From Acrocarpospora corrugata (GTDB taxonomy: Bacteria; Actinomycetota; Actinomycetes; Streptosporangiales; Streptosporangiaceae), in NCBI RefSeq assembly GCF_009687845.1, contig NZ_BLAD01000043.1, positions 89,047 through 153,046 on the forward strand: a DNA stretch of 64,000 bases, read 5' to 3'. Each line of letters begins with the position of its first letter. Within the stretch, counting starts at the first letter, position 1. Under the pieces are notes generated by a model that made no database searches, had not been told where the DNA came from, and was given only the letters and a program-made list of their open reading frames with translations. Position numbers and translations under genes: made by a program. This document shows, in pieces, positions 29,025 to 38,057 of the stretch.

Positions 29025-30497
29025 ATGATCATTTCGTTGGATCCGCGTACTGGCCAGGCGGTTGGCGAGCCGATCCCGGAGAGCACCGGAGAGCAGGTCG
29101 CCGCCGTCGTCGAGGCGGCGGCCACGGCCGGTCTGGCCTGGCGGGCCACGCCCGCCGCCGACCGGGCCGCCGTGCTGGAGGCGGTCGCGGACGCGCTGCC
29201 GGCGAACGCGGAAGGACTGTGGCGCGCCGCCGACGCCGAGACGGCACTCGGCGAGGTACGGCTGCGCGGGGAGATCGCCCGCTCGGCCGGGCAGTTCCGC
29301 CTCTTCGCCGAGGTCCTGCGGGACGGCGGCTACCTGGACGCGATCATCGACCACGCCGATCCGGCGCTGACGCCGCCGCGTCCGGACCTGCGCCGGATGA
29401 ACCGGCCGCTGCCCGGCGTGGTCGGGGTGTTCGCGGCGAGCAACTTCCCGTTCGCGTTCTCGGTCGCCGGTGGCGACGTCGCGTCGGCGCTGGCCGCCGG
29501 CTGCCCGGTCGTGGTGAAGGCGCATCCCGGGCATCCTGTCCTGTCCGGTCTGGTCGCCGCCGTCATCCGGGGCGCGCTGCCGGACGCCGGCCTGCTCGGG
29601 CTGGTGCAGGGGACGGAGGCCGGGCGGTACCTCGTCCAGCATCCGGCGGTGGCGGCGGTCGGGTTCACCGGCTCGATTCCCGGCGGGAAGGCGATCCAGG
29701 GGCTGATCAACGAGCGTCCCGACCCGATTCCGTTCTACGGGGAGCTGGGGAGCGTCAATCCCGTCGTGGTGCTGCCGTCCGCGCTGAACGGGGATGTGGC
29801 GGCGCTGGCGGCCGGGTTCGCGGGGTCGCTGACGCTCGGGGTCGGCCAGTTCTGCACCAATCCGGGGCTGCTCTTCGTGCCGGACGACGACACCCTGGTC
29901 AAGGCCATCGGGGACGCGGTCGCCGGGACGACCGGGGGCCCGATGCTCACGCCGAAGATCCGCGAAGGGTACGACGAAGGGGTCGCGCGGCTGGCGCGGT
30001 CGGCGCCGGAACTGGCCGCCGGGTCCGCCGGGGGCAACGTCGTTCCCCGGGTTTTCGCCGTCGACCTGGACGCCTTCGCGGACGGTCTGCCAGACCTGGC
30101 GGAGGAGTGCTTCGGCCCCGCCGCCCTGGTCGTGAAATATCGGGATATTTCGTCTGTCGGAGAGGTGCTGGAGCGGCTGCCGGGGTCGTTGACGGCCACC
30201 GTCCACGCCACCGACCCCGCCGAAGCCGAGCCGATCGCCGACGTGCTGACCCGCGTGGCCGGACGGGTGATCTGGAACGGCTGGCCCACCGGCGTCGCCG
30301 TCTGCTGGGCCATGCACCACGGCGGCCCCTGGCCCGCGTCGACCTCGGCCGCGCACACCTCGGTCGGCTCCACCGCGATCGCCCGCTGGCTGGCCCCGGT
30401 GGCGTACCAGAGCTGGCCGGAAGCGCTGCTCCCGGCGGAGCTGCGCGACGCCAACCCGCTCGCCGTGCCCCGGCGGGTGGACGGCAGCCTGAGCTAG
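29025..30497 (+). CDS. 2,5-dioxovalerate (2-oxoglutarate semialdehyde) dehydrogenase
   Basis: The 490-residue aldehyde dehydrogenase has the FTGSIPGG glycine loop, the general base Glu in YGELGSVNPV and the nucleophile Cys in GVGQFCTNPG. The SVNP and QFCTNPG forms match the NADP-dependent 2-oxoglutarate-semialdehyde dehydrogenase subgroup, the last step of oxidative hexuronate/pentose breakdown. ATG 29025 follows AAAGGTGG; a GTG nine bases upstream overlaps that ribosome binding site. It faces the pectin operon and completes its pathway to 2-oxoglutarate. Confidence 0.85.
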   Translation: MIISLDPRTGQAVGEPIPESTGEQVAAVVEAAATAGLAWRATPAADRAAVLEAVADALPANAEGLWRAADAETALGEVRLRGEIARSAGQFRLFAEVLRDGGYLDAIIDHADPALTPPRPDLRRMNRPLPGVVGVFAASNFPFAFSVAGGDVASALAAGCPVVVKAHPGHPVLSGLVAAVIRGALPDAGLLGLVQGTEAGRYLVQHPAVAAVGFTGSIPGGKAIQGLINERPDPIPFYGELGSVNPVVVLPSALNGDVAALAAGFAGSLTLGVGQFCTNPGLLFVPDDDTLVKAIGDAVAGTTGGPMLTPKIREGYDEGVARLARSAPELAAGSAGGNVVPRVFAVDLDAFADGLPDLAEECFGPAALVVKYRDISSVGEVLERLPGSLTATVHATDPAEAEPIADVLTRVAGRVIWNGWPTGVAVCWAMHHGGPWPASTSAAHTSVGSTAIARWLAPVAYQSWPEALLPAELRDANPLAVPRRVDGSLS

Positions 30498-30504
30498 GAC
30501 ACAG

Positions 30505-30542
30505 TTCCGCGCGCGGCCTTGGGAGCCAGGCCGCGCGCGGAA
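30505..30542. terminator. convergent terminator, dehydrogenase / pectate lyase
   Basis: A perfect 15-bp inverted repeat (TTCCGCGCGCGGCCT, 8-base loop, reverse complement) lies between the convergent stops at 30497 and 30556. Confidence 0.75.
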
Positions 30543-30555
30543 GACCAGTGCCGGG

Positions 30556-31830
30556 TTAGGAGATCTCACCCGCCCCGGCGTGCCGCGACACCGACCGCCG
30601 CACGTCCTCGGCCGGTTCGATCGCGGTGTGCAGGGTCGGCGTCCACCCCGCGTCCGGCAGGAAGTCCGGATCGTTCTTCGCGTTGTAGACCGCCACCAGG
30701 TCGATCGGCGTCACCTGGCCGCCGACCCTGAGCACGTCGCCGCGCGTGGTCAGCGCCGTGCCGCCCCAGTTGAACAGCAGCGCCGCCGGGTCGACCGCCC
30801 GCCCGAGCCGGAAGAAGTTGTTCTCCGCGAAGATCTGCGACTGGACGCCCACCCCGAGCGCGTAGACGAAGTCCTCCGCGTCCGGGATCTCGTAGTAGTT
30901 GTTGTAGACGTGCACCTGCCCGAACCGCACCCGCGGCAGCCGCTGCAGCGTGGTGTCGAAGGTGTTGTGGTGCACGGTGACCTTGAGCTTGCCCAGGTCC
31001 TGCGTCGGGGTGTTGGTGGACCCGATCAGCATGGTCTTGTCGTGGCCCCGGAACACGTTCCAGGACACGGTCACGAAGTTGGCGCCGTTGGTGATGTCGA
31101 GCTGCCCGTCGTGCACCTGGTAGGGCCGCCCGAAGTACACCGGCTGCGCCGAGTCCGGGTTGGTCCCGTCGGTGAAGGTGTTGTGGTCGGCCCACACGTG
31201 GGTGGACCCGGTCACCGAGATGTTGTCGTAGAGCGAGTTCCAGTTCCCGGTCGCGCCGTCGGTCGGGTCCCACTGCGGGAAGCAGTCGTGGGAGTCCTCG
31301 AAGGTGATGTTCCTGATGATGACGTTGTCGACCTTGTCCACGTGCAGGTTGAAGCCGCGCAGGGTGGAGCCGCCGAGCCCGACGATGGTGGTGTTCGCGC
31401 CGACCTTGCGCTTGATCTGCGCGCTCTGCCGGGCGGCGGAGGCGGCGCGGGCCTCCTCCATCGGGCCGGACGGGTCCGCGGTGCCCCAGGTGGCGGGGTC
31501 GTAGGCGGCCAGGTAGCCGGCCAGGGTGTAGCCGCCGGTCGCGTACGACGCGCAGGTCAGCTTGCGTCCTGCGTCGTCGGTGTTGCCGTCGATGACGCCC
31601 TTCACGTAGATGATCTTCGGTCCGGCCGCGGCCAGCGCGGCCACGAACTGGGCCCTGGTGGCGACCCGGTAGACGGCCGAGGCGGCCGAGCCGCCGGTCG
31701 TGCCGGCGCCCTCGGACCCCCAGCCGTCGCCGGCCGGGAGCGTCTGGCGGCCGAGTTCGCCCGCGGTCGCGGGCGCCGATAAGAGTGCGGAGACGGCCAC
31801 CAGGGCCGCCGCCATCGCGGTTTTGCGCAT
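30556..31830 (-). CDS. secreted pectate lyase, PL1-like
   Basis: This 424-residue protein starts with a Sec signal peptide (MRKTAMAAALVAVSALLSAP, cleavage near ATA-G). The parallel beta-helix carries pectate lyase motifs: NVIIRNITFEDSHD, VWADHNTFTDG (family vWiDH with Ala for Ile), FVTVSWNVFRGHDKTMLIG and the RLPRVRFGQVHVYNNYY catalytic Arg region. It cleaves polygalacturonate outside the cell, giving unsaturated oligomers. It is last in the minus-strand operon, separated from the binding-protein gene by an 88-bp gap with a hairpin. Confidence 0.92.
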   Translation of the reverse strand: MRKTAMAAALVAVSALLSAPATAGELGRQTLPAGDGWGSEGAGTTGGSAASAVYRVATRAQFVAALAAAGPKIIYVKGVIDGNTDDAGRKLTCASYATGGYTLAGYLAAYDPATWGTADPSGPMEEARAASAARQSAQIKRKVGANTTIVGLGGSTLRGFNLHVDKVDNVIIRNITFEDSHDCFPQWDPTDGATGNWNSLYDNISVTGSTHVWADHNTFTDGTNPDSAQPVYFGRPYQVHDGQLDITNGANFVTVSWNVFRGHDKTMLIGSTNTPTQDLGKLKVTVHHNTFDTTLQRLPRVRFGQVHVYNNYYEIPDAEDFVYALGVGVQSQIFAENNFFRLGRAVDPAALLFNWGGTALTTRGDVLRVGGQVTPIDLVAVYNAKNDPDFLPDAGWTPTLHTAIEPAEDVRRSVSRHAGAGEIS

Positions 31831-31863
31831 GGTTCAGGGACTCCTCACGGAAAAGGGGGGTCC

Positions 31864-31900
31864 GCGCGGCTCCCGCCAGGTCAGGGGGCGGGAGACGCGC
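31864..31900 (-). terminator. intercistronic hairpin between binding protein and pectate lyase
   Basis: A 14-base inverted repeat with one mismatch (GCGCGGCTCCCGCC and GGCGGGAGACGCGC, 9-base loop) lies in the only sizeable gap of the operon. It could partly terminate or stabilise the upstream mRNA, setting lower lyase than binding-protein expression (inference). Confidence 0.45.
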
Positions 31901-31918
31901 GGGGGTCGGCGGTGGTGC

Positions 31919-33226
31919 TCACCCGCCGTTGCGCTGCTTCCACCCGGCCTGGGCTTCGGTCAGCGCGGCGGCGATCTGGTCCAGCAGCTTGCTCGCGGGC
32001 GCCTCGCCGAGGAGCACCTGCTGGAAGACCGGCTCCGCGTCGGTCTTGGTGATCGCGTTGAACTCCGGCAGGTAGTACGGCATCTGCACGATCTTGGTCG
32101 CCGGGTCGTTGAGCACCTCGACGGCGGAGGCGATGTGCTGGCGCTCGCTGATCCACGCCTCACCGTTGACCTCGGTGTTGGCGGGCAGCACGCCGGTCTT
32201 GTCGGCCCAGTAGCTGTCCATCGCCTTGGAGGCGGCGAACTCGGCGAACTTGAACGCGAGGTCCTTGTTCTTGCCACTGGCGAAGACGCCGATCCCGGCG
32301 ACCGGGTTGGACAGCACCACCCGGCCGGCTCCTTCGGCCGGGCGCGGCACCGGCAGGGCGGCCACCTTGTCCGCGCCGAGGGTGTTCACGTGGTCGTTGT
32401 AGGAGCCCAGGTTGTGCTGCATGATCCCGATGCTGCCGCCGTCGAACTGGGCGACCATCTTGGGGTAGTCGTTGGTCACGTCGGCCGTGGGGGTGTGCGC
32501 CTTGTAGAGCTTGACCAGGCGTTCCAGGGCGGCCACGTTCTTGGGGTCGTTCACGGTGGACTTGCCGGCGGCGTCGAAGATCTCGGTGATGCCGGACTGG
32601 CCGTACACGACTTCGAGCATCTGGGCGATCGAGCCGGCCGCGCCGCGGATGGTGAAGCCGTTGCGGTTGGCGTCCTTGTCGGTGAGCTTCTCCACCGTGG
32701 TGAAGAAGGCGTCCCAGGTCTGCGGGGGTTCGAGCCCGGCTTCCTTGAGCCAGTCGGTGCGGTACCAGAACACGCCCATATTTGTTGACATCGGCACCAT
32801 GTAGGTCTTGCCGTCGGGCACGGTTCCCTTCACCGTGTTGACGACCTGCTCGTTGAGCTTGCCGTCCAGGCCGCCGGCCGCGATCCGGTCGTCGACCGGT
32901 TCGAGCGCCTTGCGTACCACCATGTTGCCGAGCATCGCGGTGGAGACGCCGCCCACGTCGGGCAGGCCGCCGCCGGCGATGGCGGTGTCGTACTTCTGCT
33001 GGGCCTGCGCGATCGGGATGCCGACGTACTGCACGTCGATGGCAGGGTTGGCCTTCTCGAACTCGGCGATGATGTGCTCCCACACCGGGGTGCGGGCCGG
33101 GCCGCCGTTGTCGTCCCAGAAGGTGATCTTCGTTTTGGCGTCGCCGGACGGAGCCGCCGCCTCGCCGCCGCACCCGGAGAGTGCGCTGATAACGACGATC
33201 GCGGAGATGAACAGGCGTTTAGCCAT
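31919..33226 (-). CDS. ABC sugar-binding lipoprotein
   Basis: The 435-residue family 1 extracellular solute-binding protein has a lipoprotein signal ending LSGC, then KTKITFWDDNGG, typical of MalE/UgpB-like oligosaccharide binders. It would capture pectin fragments or uronates at the cell surface for the two permeases at the other end of the operon. ATG 33226 overlaps the upstream gene by 8 bp. No ATPase gene is present in the cluster, so a shared MsiK-type ATPase elsewhere is expected. Confidence 0.93.
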   Translation of the reverse strand: MAKRLFISAIVVISALSGCGGEAAAPSGDAKTKITFWDDNGGPARTPVWEHIIAEFEKANPAIDVQYVGIPIAQAQQKYDTAIAGGGLPDVGGVSTAMLGNMVVRKALEPVDDRIAAGGLDGKLNEQVVNTVKGTVPDGKTYMVPMSTNMGVFWYRTDWLKEAGLEPPQTWDAFFTTVEKLTDKDANRNGFTIRGAAGSIAQMLEVVYGQSGITEIFDAAGKSTVNDPKNVAALERLVKLYKAHTPTADVTNDYPKMVAQFDGGSIGIMQHNLGSYNDHVNTLGADKVAALPVPRPAEGAGRVVLSNPVAGIGVFASGKNKDLAFKFAEFAASKAMDSYWADKTGVLPANTEVNGEAWISERQHIASAVEVLNDPATKIVQMPYYLPEFNAITKTDAEPVFQQVLLGEAPASKLLDQIAAALTEAQAGWKQRNGG

Positions 33227-35252
33227 GATCCTCTGCCTCTCTTTTCGGTTGTCCCCCCGACATCTGCGTGCCGCGCGCGAACGCGTCGGCCTGGGTACGG
33301 CTCAGCCGTCCGTCCGCCACCACGGTGACGATCCGCCGGGTGAGCGCGTGCTCTACCACCAGGGGCCGATCCCAGGCCAGGGCCGGCCCCGCGCCCGGGT
33401 ACTCCTCGACCCGCACGAACCAGGGATCGGCGTCCTGGACGAAGACCAGCGTCCAGTCGCCCTCCGGCGCGCTGCCGGACATGGCCAGCCAGGGCGCGCG
33501 GCTGCCGTGCGGCTCGCCGCCGTCCGGCGTGAACGCCTCGCGGCCGGTCGAGGAGCCGGGGGCGCGCCAGAAGAAGCCGCCGTATCCCGCCCCGGCCCGG
33601 CCTTTGGTGGCCGAGCTCCGCACCAGCAGCCGGGAGCCGGTCAGGTTGGTCAGCCTGAACCGGAAGTCCAGCGCCCAGGCCCCGGCCAGCGGGACCGCCG
33701 TCACGGTCCGCTCCTCGTCCAGGATCTCCACCCCGTCGGGACCGGCCCAGCGCAGCGTCTCGGTGAACCCGTGGTCGTCCCGGCGGGTGAAGGTCACGTG
33801 CCGCTGCACGCCGTGGTCGTCCAGCCAGGTCGGCCCGACGTCCCGCACGTAGGTCCTGCCGCCCCAGAAGTTCCGCCCGCCCACGTCGGCGACGGCGACG
33901 GACACTCCCAGGTGGTGCACGTGGTCGGCCGGGTTCAGCTCGGTCACCGTGACCCCGCCGAGCGTGCGCACCGGATGCAGGTAGGGCCGCGGCGACAGGG
34001 TGGTGGCCAGGTCCGGCCGCCAGCTGTACTCGGCGACCGGCAGGTCCCGCACCCGCAGCACCGCGCGCGGCGCGGCCCACGGCACGTCCAGCTCGGAGTA
34101 GAGCGCCAGATGCTCGGCGCTGCGCGCGGTCAGGTTGGCCGCGCCGGGCAGCACCCGCCGCACGGCCGTCCCGTGCTCGTCCCGGTCGATCTCCTGGTGC
34201 TCGTCCGGGATCGGCAGCGGATCGGGCGCCAGCCTGATCGACTCCAGCACCCGCATGAACGCGCCCGTCCCTGCCAGCGGCACCAGCAGCGGCTCACCGT
34301 CCCTGACGTGCGCGACCAGGTTCTCCAGCAGGTCGGTACGGGGATGCGCGACCGTGGTCACCTCCCGGCAGACCCGCTCCACCCGCACCCGGTCCAGCGT
34401 GTAGGTGAGCGTGATCCGCCCCTCGGCGCCGTGCACGATCACGTACGGCTCGTGCCGCCGCGACGCCGTCAGCGTCACCGCCACCGTGATCGGCGGCCCG
34501 TCCCCGAGCCGGATCCGCAGGCACGAGGTGTCGTCCGCCTCGATCTCGTTGGCGTGGTACAGCTCCACGTCCACCCCGGACACCTCGTCGGCGGTGCCGC
34601 GCCCGGCGACGGCCAGCGCGGTCGCCACGGCGTGCGCGAACGGGTTGGTCAGCGCCCCGTCCACCACCTCGACCCCGCCTGCCCGCCGCCGCCCGGCCCA
34701 GGCGGAGCGGGTGAAGTACGCGGTGTCGCGCTCCCACGCACCTGCCACCCCGATACCCTTCACCCGCCCCACGACCCCATCGGCGATCAGCTGCCGGATG
34801 GCCGGAATCGCCGCCGACCCCAGGCTCTGGAATCCGACCTGGCAGCCGAGCCCGGTCCGCGCCGCCACCGCCGAGATCCGCTGGAACCCGGCGAAGGTCG
34901 ACGCGGGCGGCTTCTCCAGCAGCAGGTGCGAGCCCGCCTCCAGCGCCTGGACGGCCAGGTCGGCGTGGGTCTGGATGGGCGTCACCAGAATCGTGATCTT
35001 CGCCCCGGTGCGTTCGATCAGCCGCCCGAGGTCGCCGGACTGCTCGGGCCGGCCGAGGCCGTGCAGCCGCTCGGGTTCGACCGGCCGCACGTCGCAGACT
35101 CCGGCCAGCCGGACGATCCCGGCTTCGGTGAGCCTGCGCAGGTTGTCCAGATGCCACCAGCCGTGCCCGTACGCGCCGACCAGCACGACCGGCACCGGCG
35201 CGCGGGTCTGGCGGGACACGGGTGGCTTCTCACGTCGAGCCGTGCCGTTCAT
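33219..35252 (-). CDS. Gfo/Idh/MocA oxidoreductase fused to PmoA-like domain
   Basis: This 677-residue protein joins two domains. Residues ~15-330 are a Gfo/Idh/MocA NAD(P)-dependent oxidoreductase: GAYGHGWWHLDNL replaces the usual GxGxxG, and the EKPPAST motif with its Lys is intact. Residues ~380-670 are a DUF6807/PmoA-like beta-sandwich (HPVRTLGGVTVTELNPADHVHHLGVSVA, FWGGRTY). ATG 35252 overlaps the stop of the enolase gene by 4 bp. Both domain types are common in sugar-catabolic loci, so sugar-acid or sugar-ether modification is likely, but the reaction is unknown. Confidence 0.85.
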   Translation of the reverse strand: MNGTARREKPPVSRQTRAPVPVVLVGAYGHGWWHLDNLRRLTEAGIVRLAGVCDVRPVEPERLHGLGRPEQSGDLGRLIERTGAKITILVTPIQTHADLAVQALEAGSHLLLEKPPASTFAGFQRISAVAARTGLGCQVGFQSLGSAAIPAIRQLIADGVVGRVKGIGVAGAWERDTAYFTRSAWAGRRRAGGVEVVDGALTNPFAHAVATALAVAGRGTADEVSGVDVELYHANEIEADDTSCLRIRLGDGPPITVAVTLTASRRHEPYVIVHGAEGRITLTYTLDRVRVERVCREVTTVAHPRTDLLENLVAHVRDGEPLLVPLAGTGAFMRVLESIRLAPDPLPIPDEHQEIDRDEHGTAVRRVLPGAANLTARSAEHLALYSELDVPWAAPRAVLRVRDLPVAEYSWRPDLATTLSPRPYLHPVRTLGGVTVTELNPADHVHHLGVSVAVADVGGRNFWGGRTYVRDVGPTWLDDHGVQRHVTFTRRDDHGFTETLRWAGPDGVEILDEERTVTAVPLAGAWALDFRFRLTNLTGSRLLVRSSATKGRAGAGYGGFFWRAPGSSTGREAFTPDGGEPHGSRAPWLAMSGSAPEGDWTLVFVQDADPWFVRVEEYPGAGPALAWDRPLVVEHALTRRIVTVVADGRLSRTQADAFARGTQMSGGQPKREAEDHG

Positions 35253-36307
35253 CTGCGGCCTCCCATCGGTTGGAAGCGGATCCCATGGCCCAGGTGGTCC
35301 CGTACTTTCAGCCCGCCGGGCCCGAGCTCGACGGGGGCGGCGGCCAGCAGCCCGAGCGCGGTGAAGGAGGCGTCCTCGACCTCCTCGACCAGGCACGGCA
35401 GCGGTAGCGCCAGCGCGAGCTGCCCCGACAGCTCGGGCAGCAGATGGGGGTAGGTCGGGACGCTGTAGGTCCTGGCGAGTTCGGCGATCCGGAGTAGCGG
35501 GGTGATGCCGCCGACCCTGACCACGTTGGGCTGCACGATGTCGCAGGCGCCCGCCGCGAGCAGGTCGCGGAACTCGTAGATCGTGTAGTTGCTCTCGCCG
35601 ACCGCGATCGGGACGCCGGTGAGGGCCCGCAGCCGGGCCAGTCCTTCCAGGTCGTCGGCGGGCAGCGGCTCCTCGACCCAGTGCAGGCCGTAGGGTTCCA
35701 GCGCCGCGATGGCCCGGCGCGCCTGGGGGAGGTTCCAGCGCTGGTTGGCGTCGATCATCAGGAGGGTGCCGGGGCCGATCGCCTCGCGGACGGCGGCCAC
35801 CCGTTCGACGTCGTCGTCGCGGCCGACCTTGACCTTCACGGCGGGGTAGCCGGACCAGCGCCTGGCCTGGGCCACGAGTTCTGGGAGGGTGTAGTGGCGG
35901 TTGACGCCGCTGCCGTACACGGGGACGGTGTCGCGCCGCCGCCCGAGCAGGTCGGCCAGGCCGAGCCCGGCCCGCAGCGCCCGCAGGTCCCACAGCGCGA
36001 TGTCCACCGCGGCCAGCGCGATCGTGGTCAGCCCGCCGCCGCCGGCTTCGCGCAGCGCCGGCCACAGGTGGTCCCAGACGAGCTCGGGGTGCGCGGGCAG
36101 TCCGGCGGCCAGTTCGGCGATCTCCCCGTCCAGCAGCGCCCGGACGGCCGTGGCGCCGATCTTCGGGGTCCACGAGAAGCCGGTGCCCACGCTCCCGTCG
36201 GCCAGCGTGAGCTCGCAGGAGATCACGTGGTTGGCGGGGACGTCGGGGCCCCACGGGCGGGGTAACTCGGCCCGATGCAGCTGGGTGCGCAGTCCGGTGA
36301 TGGTCAT
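35249..36307 (-). CDS. enolase-superfamily galactarolactone cycloisomerase / sugar-acid dehydratase
   Basis: The 352-residue protein is in the mandelate racemase/muconate-lactonizing group. It has the KxK base (AVKVKVG), metal ligands in MIDANQRW, WVEEPL and VGESNYT, and a late YPHLLPELSG His. Between a uronate dehydrogenase candidate and KdgD it best fits galactarolactone cycloisomerase or galactarate/glucarate dehydratase, giving 5-keto-4-deoxyglucarate. Sequence alone does not separate these. It has 4-bp overlaps with both neighbours. Confidence 0.82.
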   Translation of the reverse strand: MTITGLRTQLHRAELPRPWGPDVPANHVISCELTLADGSVGTGFSWTPKIGATAVRALLDGEIAELAAGLPAHPELVWDHLWPALREAGGGGLTTIALAAVDIALWDLRALRAGLGLADLLGRRRDTVPVYGSGVNRHYTLPELVAQARRWSGYPAVKVKVGRDDDVERVAAVREAIGPGTLLMIDANQRWNLPQARRAIAALEPYGLHWVEEPLPADDLEGLARLRALTGVPIAVGESNYTIYEFRDLLAAGACDIVQPNVVRVGGITPLLRIAELARTYSVPTYPHLLPELSGQLALALPLPCLVEEVEDASFTALGLLAAAPVELGPGGLKVRDHLGHGIRFQPMGGRR

Positions 36308-37170
36308 AACAGGCCGAGCCCGGTCTTGATGAGGCCGTCCAGTTCGTCCAGATGCTCGGGGGACAGGTCGGTCAGGGGCGGGCGGACCGGGCCGACGTCC
36401 AGGCCGCGGAGGCGGACCCCGGCCTTGACCAGGGAGACGGCGTAGCCGGGGACGCGGCTGCGCAGCCGTACCAGCGGGGCGTAGAACTCGGCGAGCAGGC
36501 GGTCGTGGCCCCGCAGGAAGGCCAGGGCGATCTCGGGGGCGAAGGCGAAGACGGCGGAGGAGTAGAGGGTGACGCCGATGGCCCGGTAGGCGGGGGTGGT
36601 GAGTTCGGCGGTCGGGAGGCCGTTGAAGAAGGTGAAGTCCGGCTGGCCGGCCAGGGCGAGCACGATCCGCTGGATCCGGTCGATGTCGCCGACACCGTCC
36701 TTGAGGCCGACCACGCCGGGGATCTCGGCCAGCTCCTGGACCTCCTCGGGTTCCAGGACGACCGAGTCGCGGGCGTACACGATGATCGGCAGGCCGATCG
36801 CGGCGACCGCGCGCACATACTCGCGGTAGCCGCCGCGCGGGCCCTTGGCCAGGTAGGGCGGCATCAGCAGCAGGCCGTCCGCGCCCGCGTCGCGGGCCGC
36901 GCGGGCCTGGCCGAGCGCGGCCCCGAGCGGGCCGCCGGCCCCGGCCACCACCGGCGCGCGACCGGCCACGGTCGCGATCGCCACCCGGACGGCCGAAGCG
37001 TGCTCGGCCTCCGACAGCGCCGAGAACTCACCGGTGCCGCAGGCCACGAACACCCCGCCGGGGCCGTGCGCCAGACCGGCCGCGATGTGCTGGGCCAGCA
37101 CGTCCCCGGCCAGCCGGCCGGCGGAGTCGAACGGGGTCACGGGGAAGAACAGGACGCCGGTGAGGTTCAC
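36304..37170 (-). CDS. kdgD: 5-dehydro-4-deoxyglucarate dehydratase
   Basis: KdgD dehydrates and decarboxylates 5-keto-4-deoxyglucarate to 2-oxoglutarate semialdehyde. The 288-residue DapA-fold protein has GTGEFSALSEAEH, VYARDSVVL, the Schiff-base Lys in GLKDGVGD, and the subgroup-specific FFNGLPTAE and YSSAVFAF motifs that distinguish it from DapA. GTG 37170 overlaps the preceding TGA by 4 bp. Its product is the substrate for the dehydrogenase at 29025. Confidence 0.92.
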   Translation of the reverse strand: MNLTGVLFFPVTPFDSAGRLAGDVLAQHIAAGLAHGPGGVFVACGTGEFSALSEAEHASAVRVAIATVAGRAPVVAGAGGPLGAALGQARAARDAGADGLLLMPPYLAKGPRGGYREYVRAVAAIGLPIIVYARDSVVLEPEEVQELAEIPGVVGLKDGVGDIDRIQRIVLALAGQPDFTFFNGLPTAELTTPAYRAIGVTLYSSAVFAFAPEIALAFLRGHDRLLAEFYAPLVRLRSRVPGYAVSLVKAGVRLRGLDVGPVRPPLTDLSPEHLDELDGLIKTGLGLL

Positions 37171-38057
37171 GAGAGGTCTCCCAGTTCGGTACGCCAGCTG
37201 CGCTTGGCCTGCCAGCCGAGCAGGCGCTCTGCCTTGGCCGAGGAGAACGCCGGCGCGGTGCCGGTCAGCCCGGCCGCGAACCCGGCCGTGGCCGGGATGA
37301 CCTGGGGCAGCAGCTCGGCCAGCGGAGCCAGGGCCAGCGCGTCGGCGGCCCCGGCGAAGAACACCTCGCCGCTGGGCAGCTCGGGCAGCCGCTCGATCAG
37401 GGCCAGCAGCAGGTCGGAGGCGTCCCTGGCGTCCACGTAGTTGAACAGCGACACCCCGGCGATGTCCGGCCGCTCCAGCCGCTCCCTGATGGTGTGCCCG
37501 GACTGGGTGGGCATGCCCTCCCACTCCTCCGGCGCGACCACGAAGCACGGCCGGATCGCGGCCAGCCGCAGCTGCGGGTGGGACCGCGCGAAGGTGGCCA
37601 TCACCTGCTCGGCGACCAGCTTGGAGACGCTGTAGGCGTTCCACGGCGCGGCCGGGTGCGCCTCGTCGATGGGCAGGTAGGCGGGCGTCCAGCCGCCGGG
37701 CGCGCCGTAGCCGATCACGGTCGGGCTGCTGGCCACCACGATCCTGGACACGCCGACGGCGGTCGCGGCCTCGCAGATGTTGAACGCCAGCTGGCTGTTG
37801 ACCCGGAACGTCAGCCCGTCGGTACGGCTGAACGGCGTCGCCACCGCGGCCAGGTGCACGACCGCCTCCGGCCGGAACCGGTTCATCACGCCGAACGCCT
37901 CACCCAGGTCGGTCAGGTCGGCGGGCAGCGTGACCGCCGCCTCCGCCGGGGTGCCCGGCGCGCTGTCGATGCCGATCACTTCGTGCCCGGCCTGGGCCAG
38001 CGCGACGACCACGCTGCGGCCGAACCGCCCGGCGCTGCCGGTGACCAGGACCCGCAT
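37167..38057 (-). CDS. NAD-dependent epimerase/dehydratase family, candidate uronate dehydrogenase
   Basis: The 296-residue extended SDR has GSAGRFGRS for the dinucleotide loop and the catalytic YSVSK, with ASSPTVIGYG as the Ser segment. A DLTDL segment and HLAA motif also fit the family. Uronate dehydrogenase is the enzyme missing from an otherwise complete oxidative galacturonate route, and the position between permeases and KdgD supports that role. A UDP-sugar epimerase is the alternative. ATG 38057 shares one base with the upstream stop (TGATG). Confidence 0.78.
   Translation of the reverse strand: MRVLVTGSAGRFGRSVVVALAQAGHEVIGIDSAPGTPAEAAVTLPADLTDLGEAFGVMNRFRPEAVVHLAAVATPFSRTDGLTFRVNSQLAFNICEAATAVGVSRIVVASSPTVIGYGAPGGWTPAYLPIDEAHPAAPWNAYSVSKLVAEQVMATFARSHPQLRLAAIRPCFVVAPEEWEGMPTQSGHTIRERLERPDIAGVSLFNYVDARDASDLLLALIERLPELPSGEVFFAGAADALALAPLAELLPQVIPATAGFAAGLTGTAPAFSSAKAERLLGWQAKRSWRTELGDLS

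Noticed and set aside
33219-36254. A 1011-codon open frame covering the oxidoreductase-PmoA gene and extending through the enolase gene
   Set aside because: The first 334 codons are an Arg/Pro/Gly-rich out-of-frame reading of the enolase-superfamily gene; the real start is ATG 35252.
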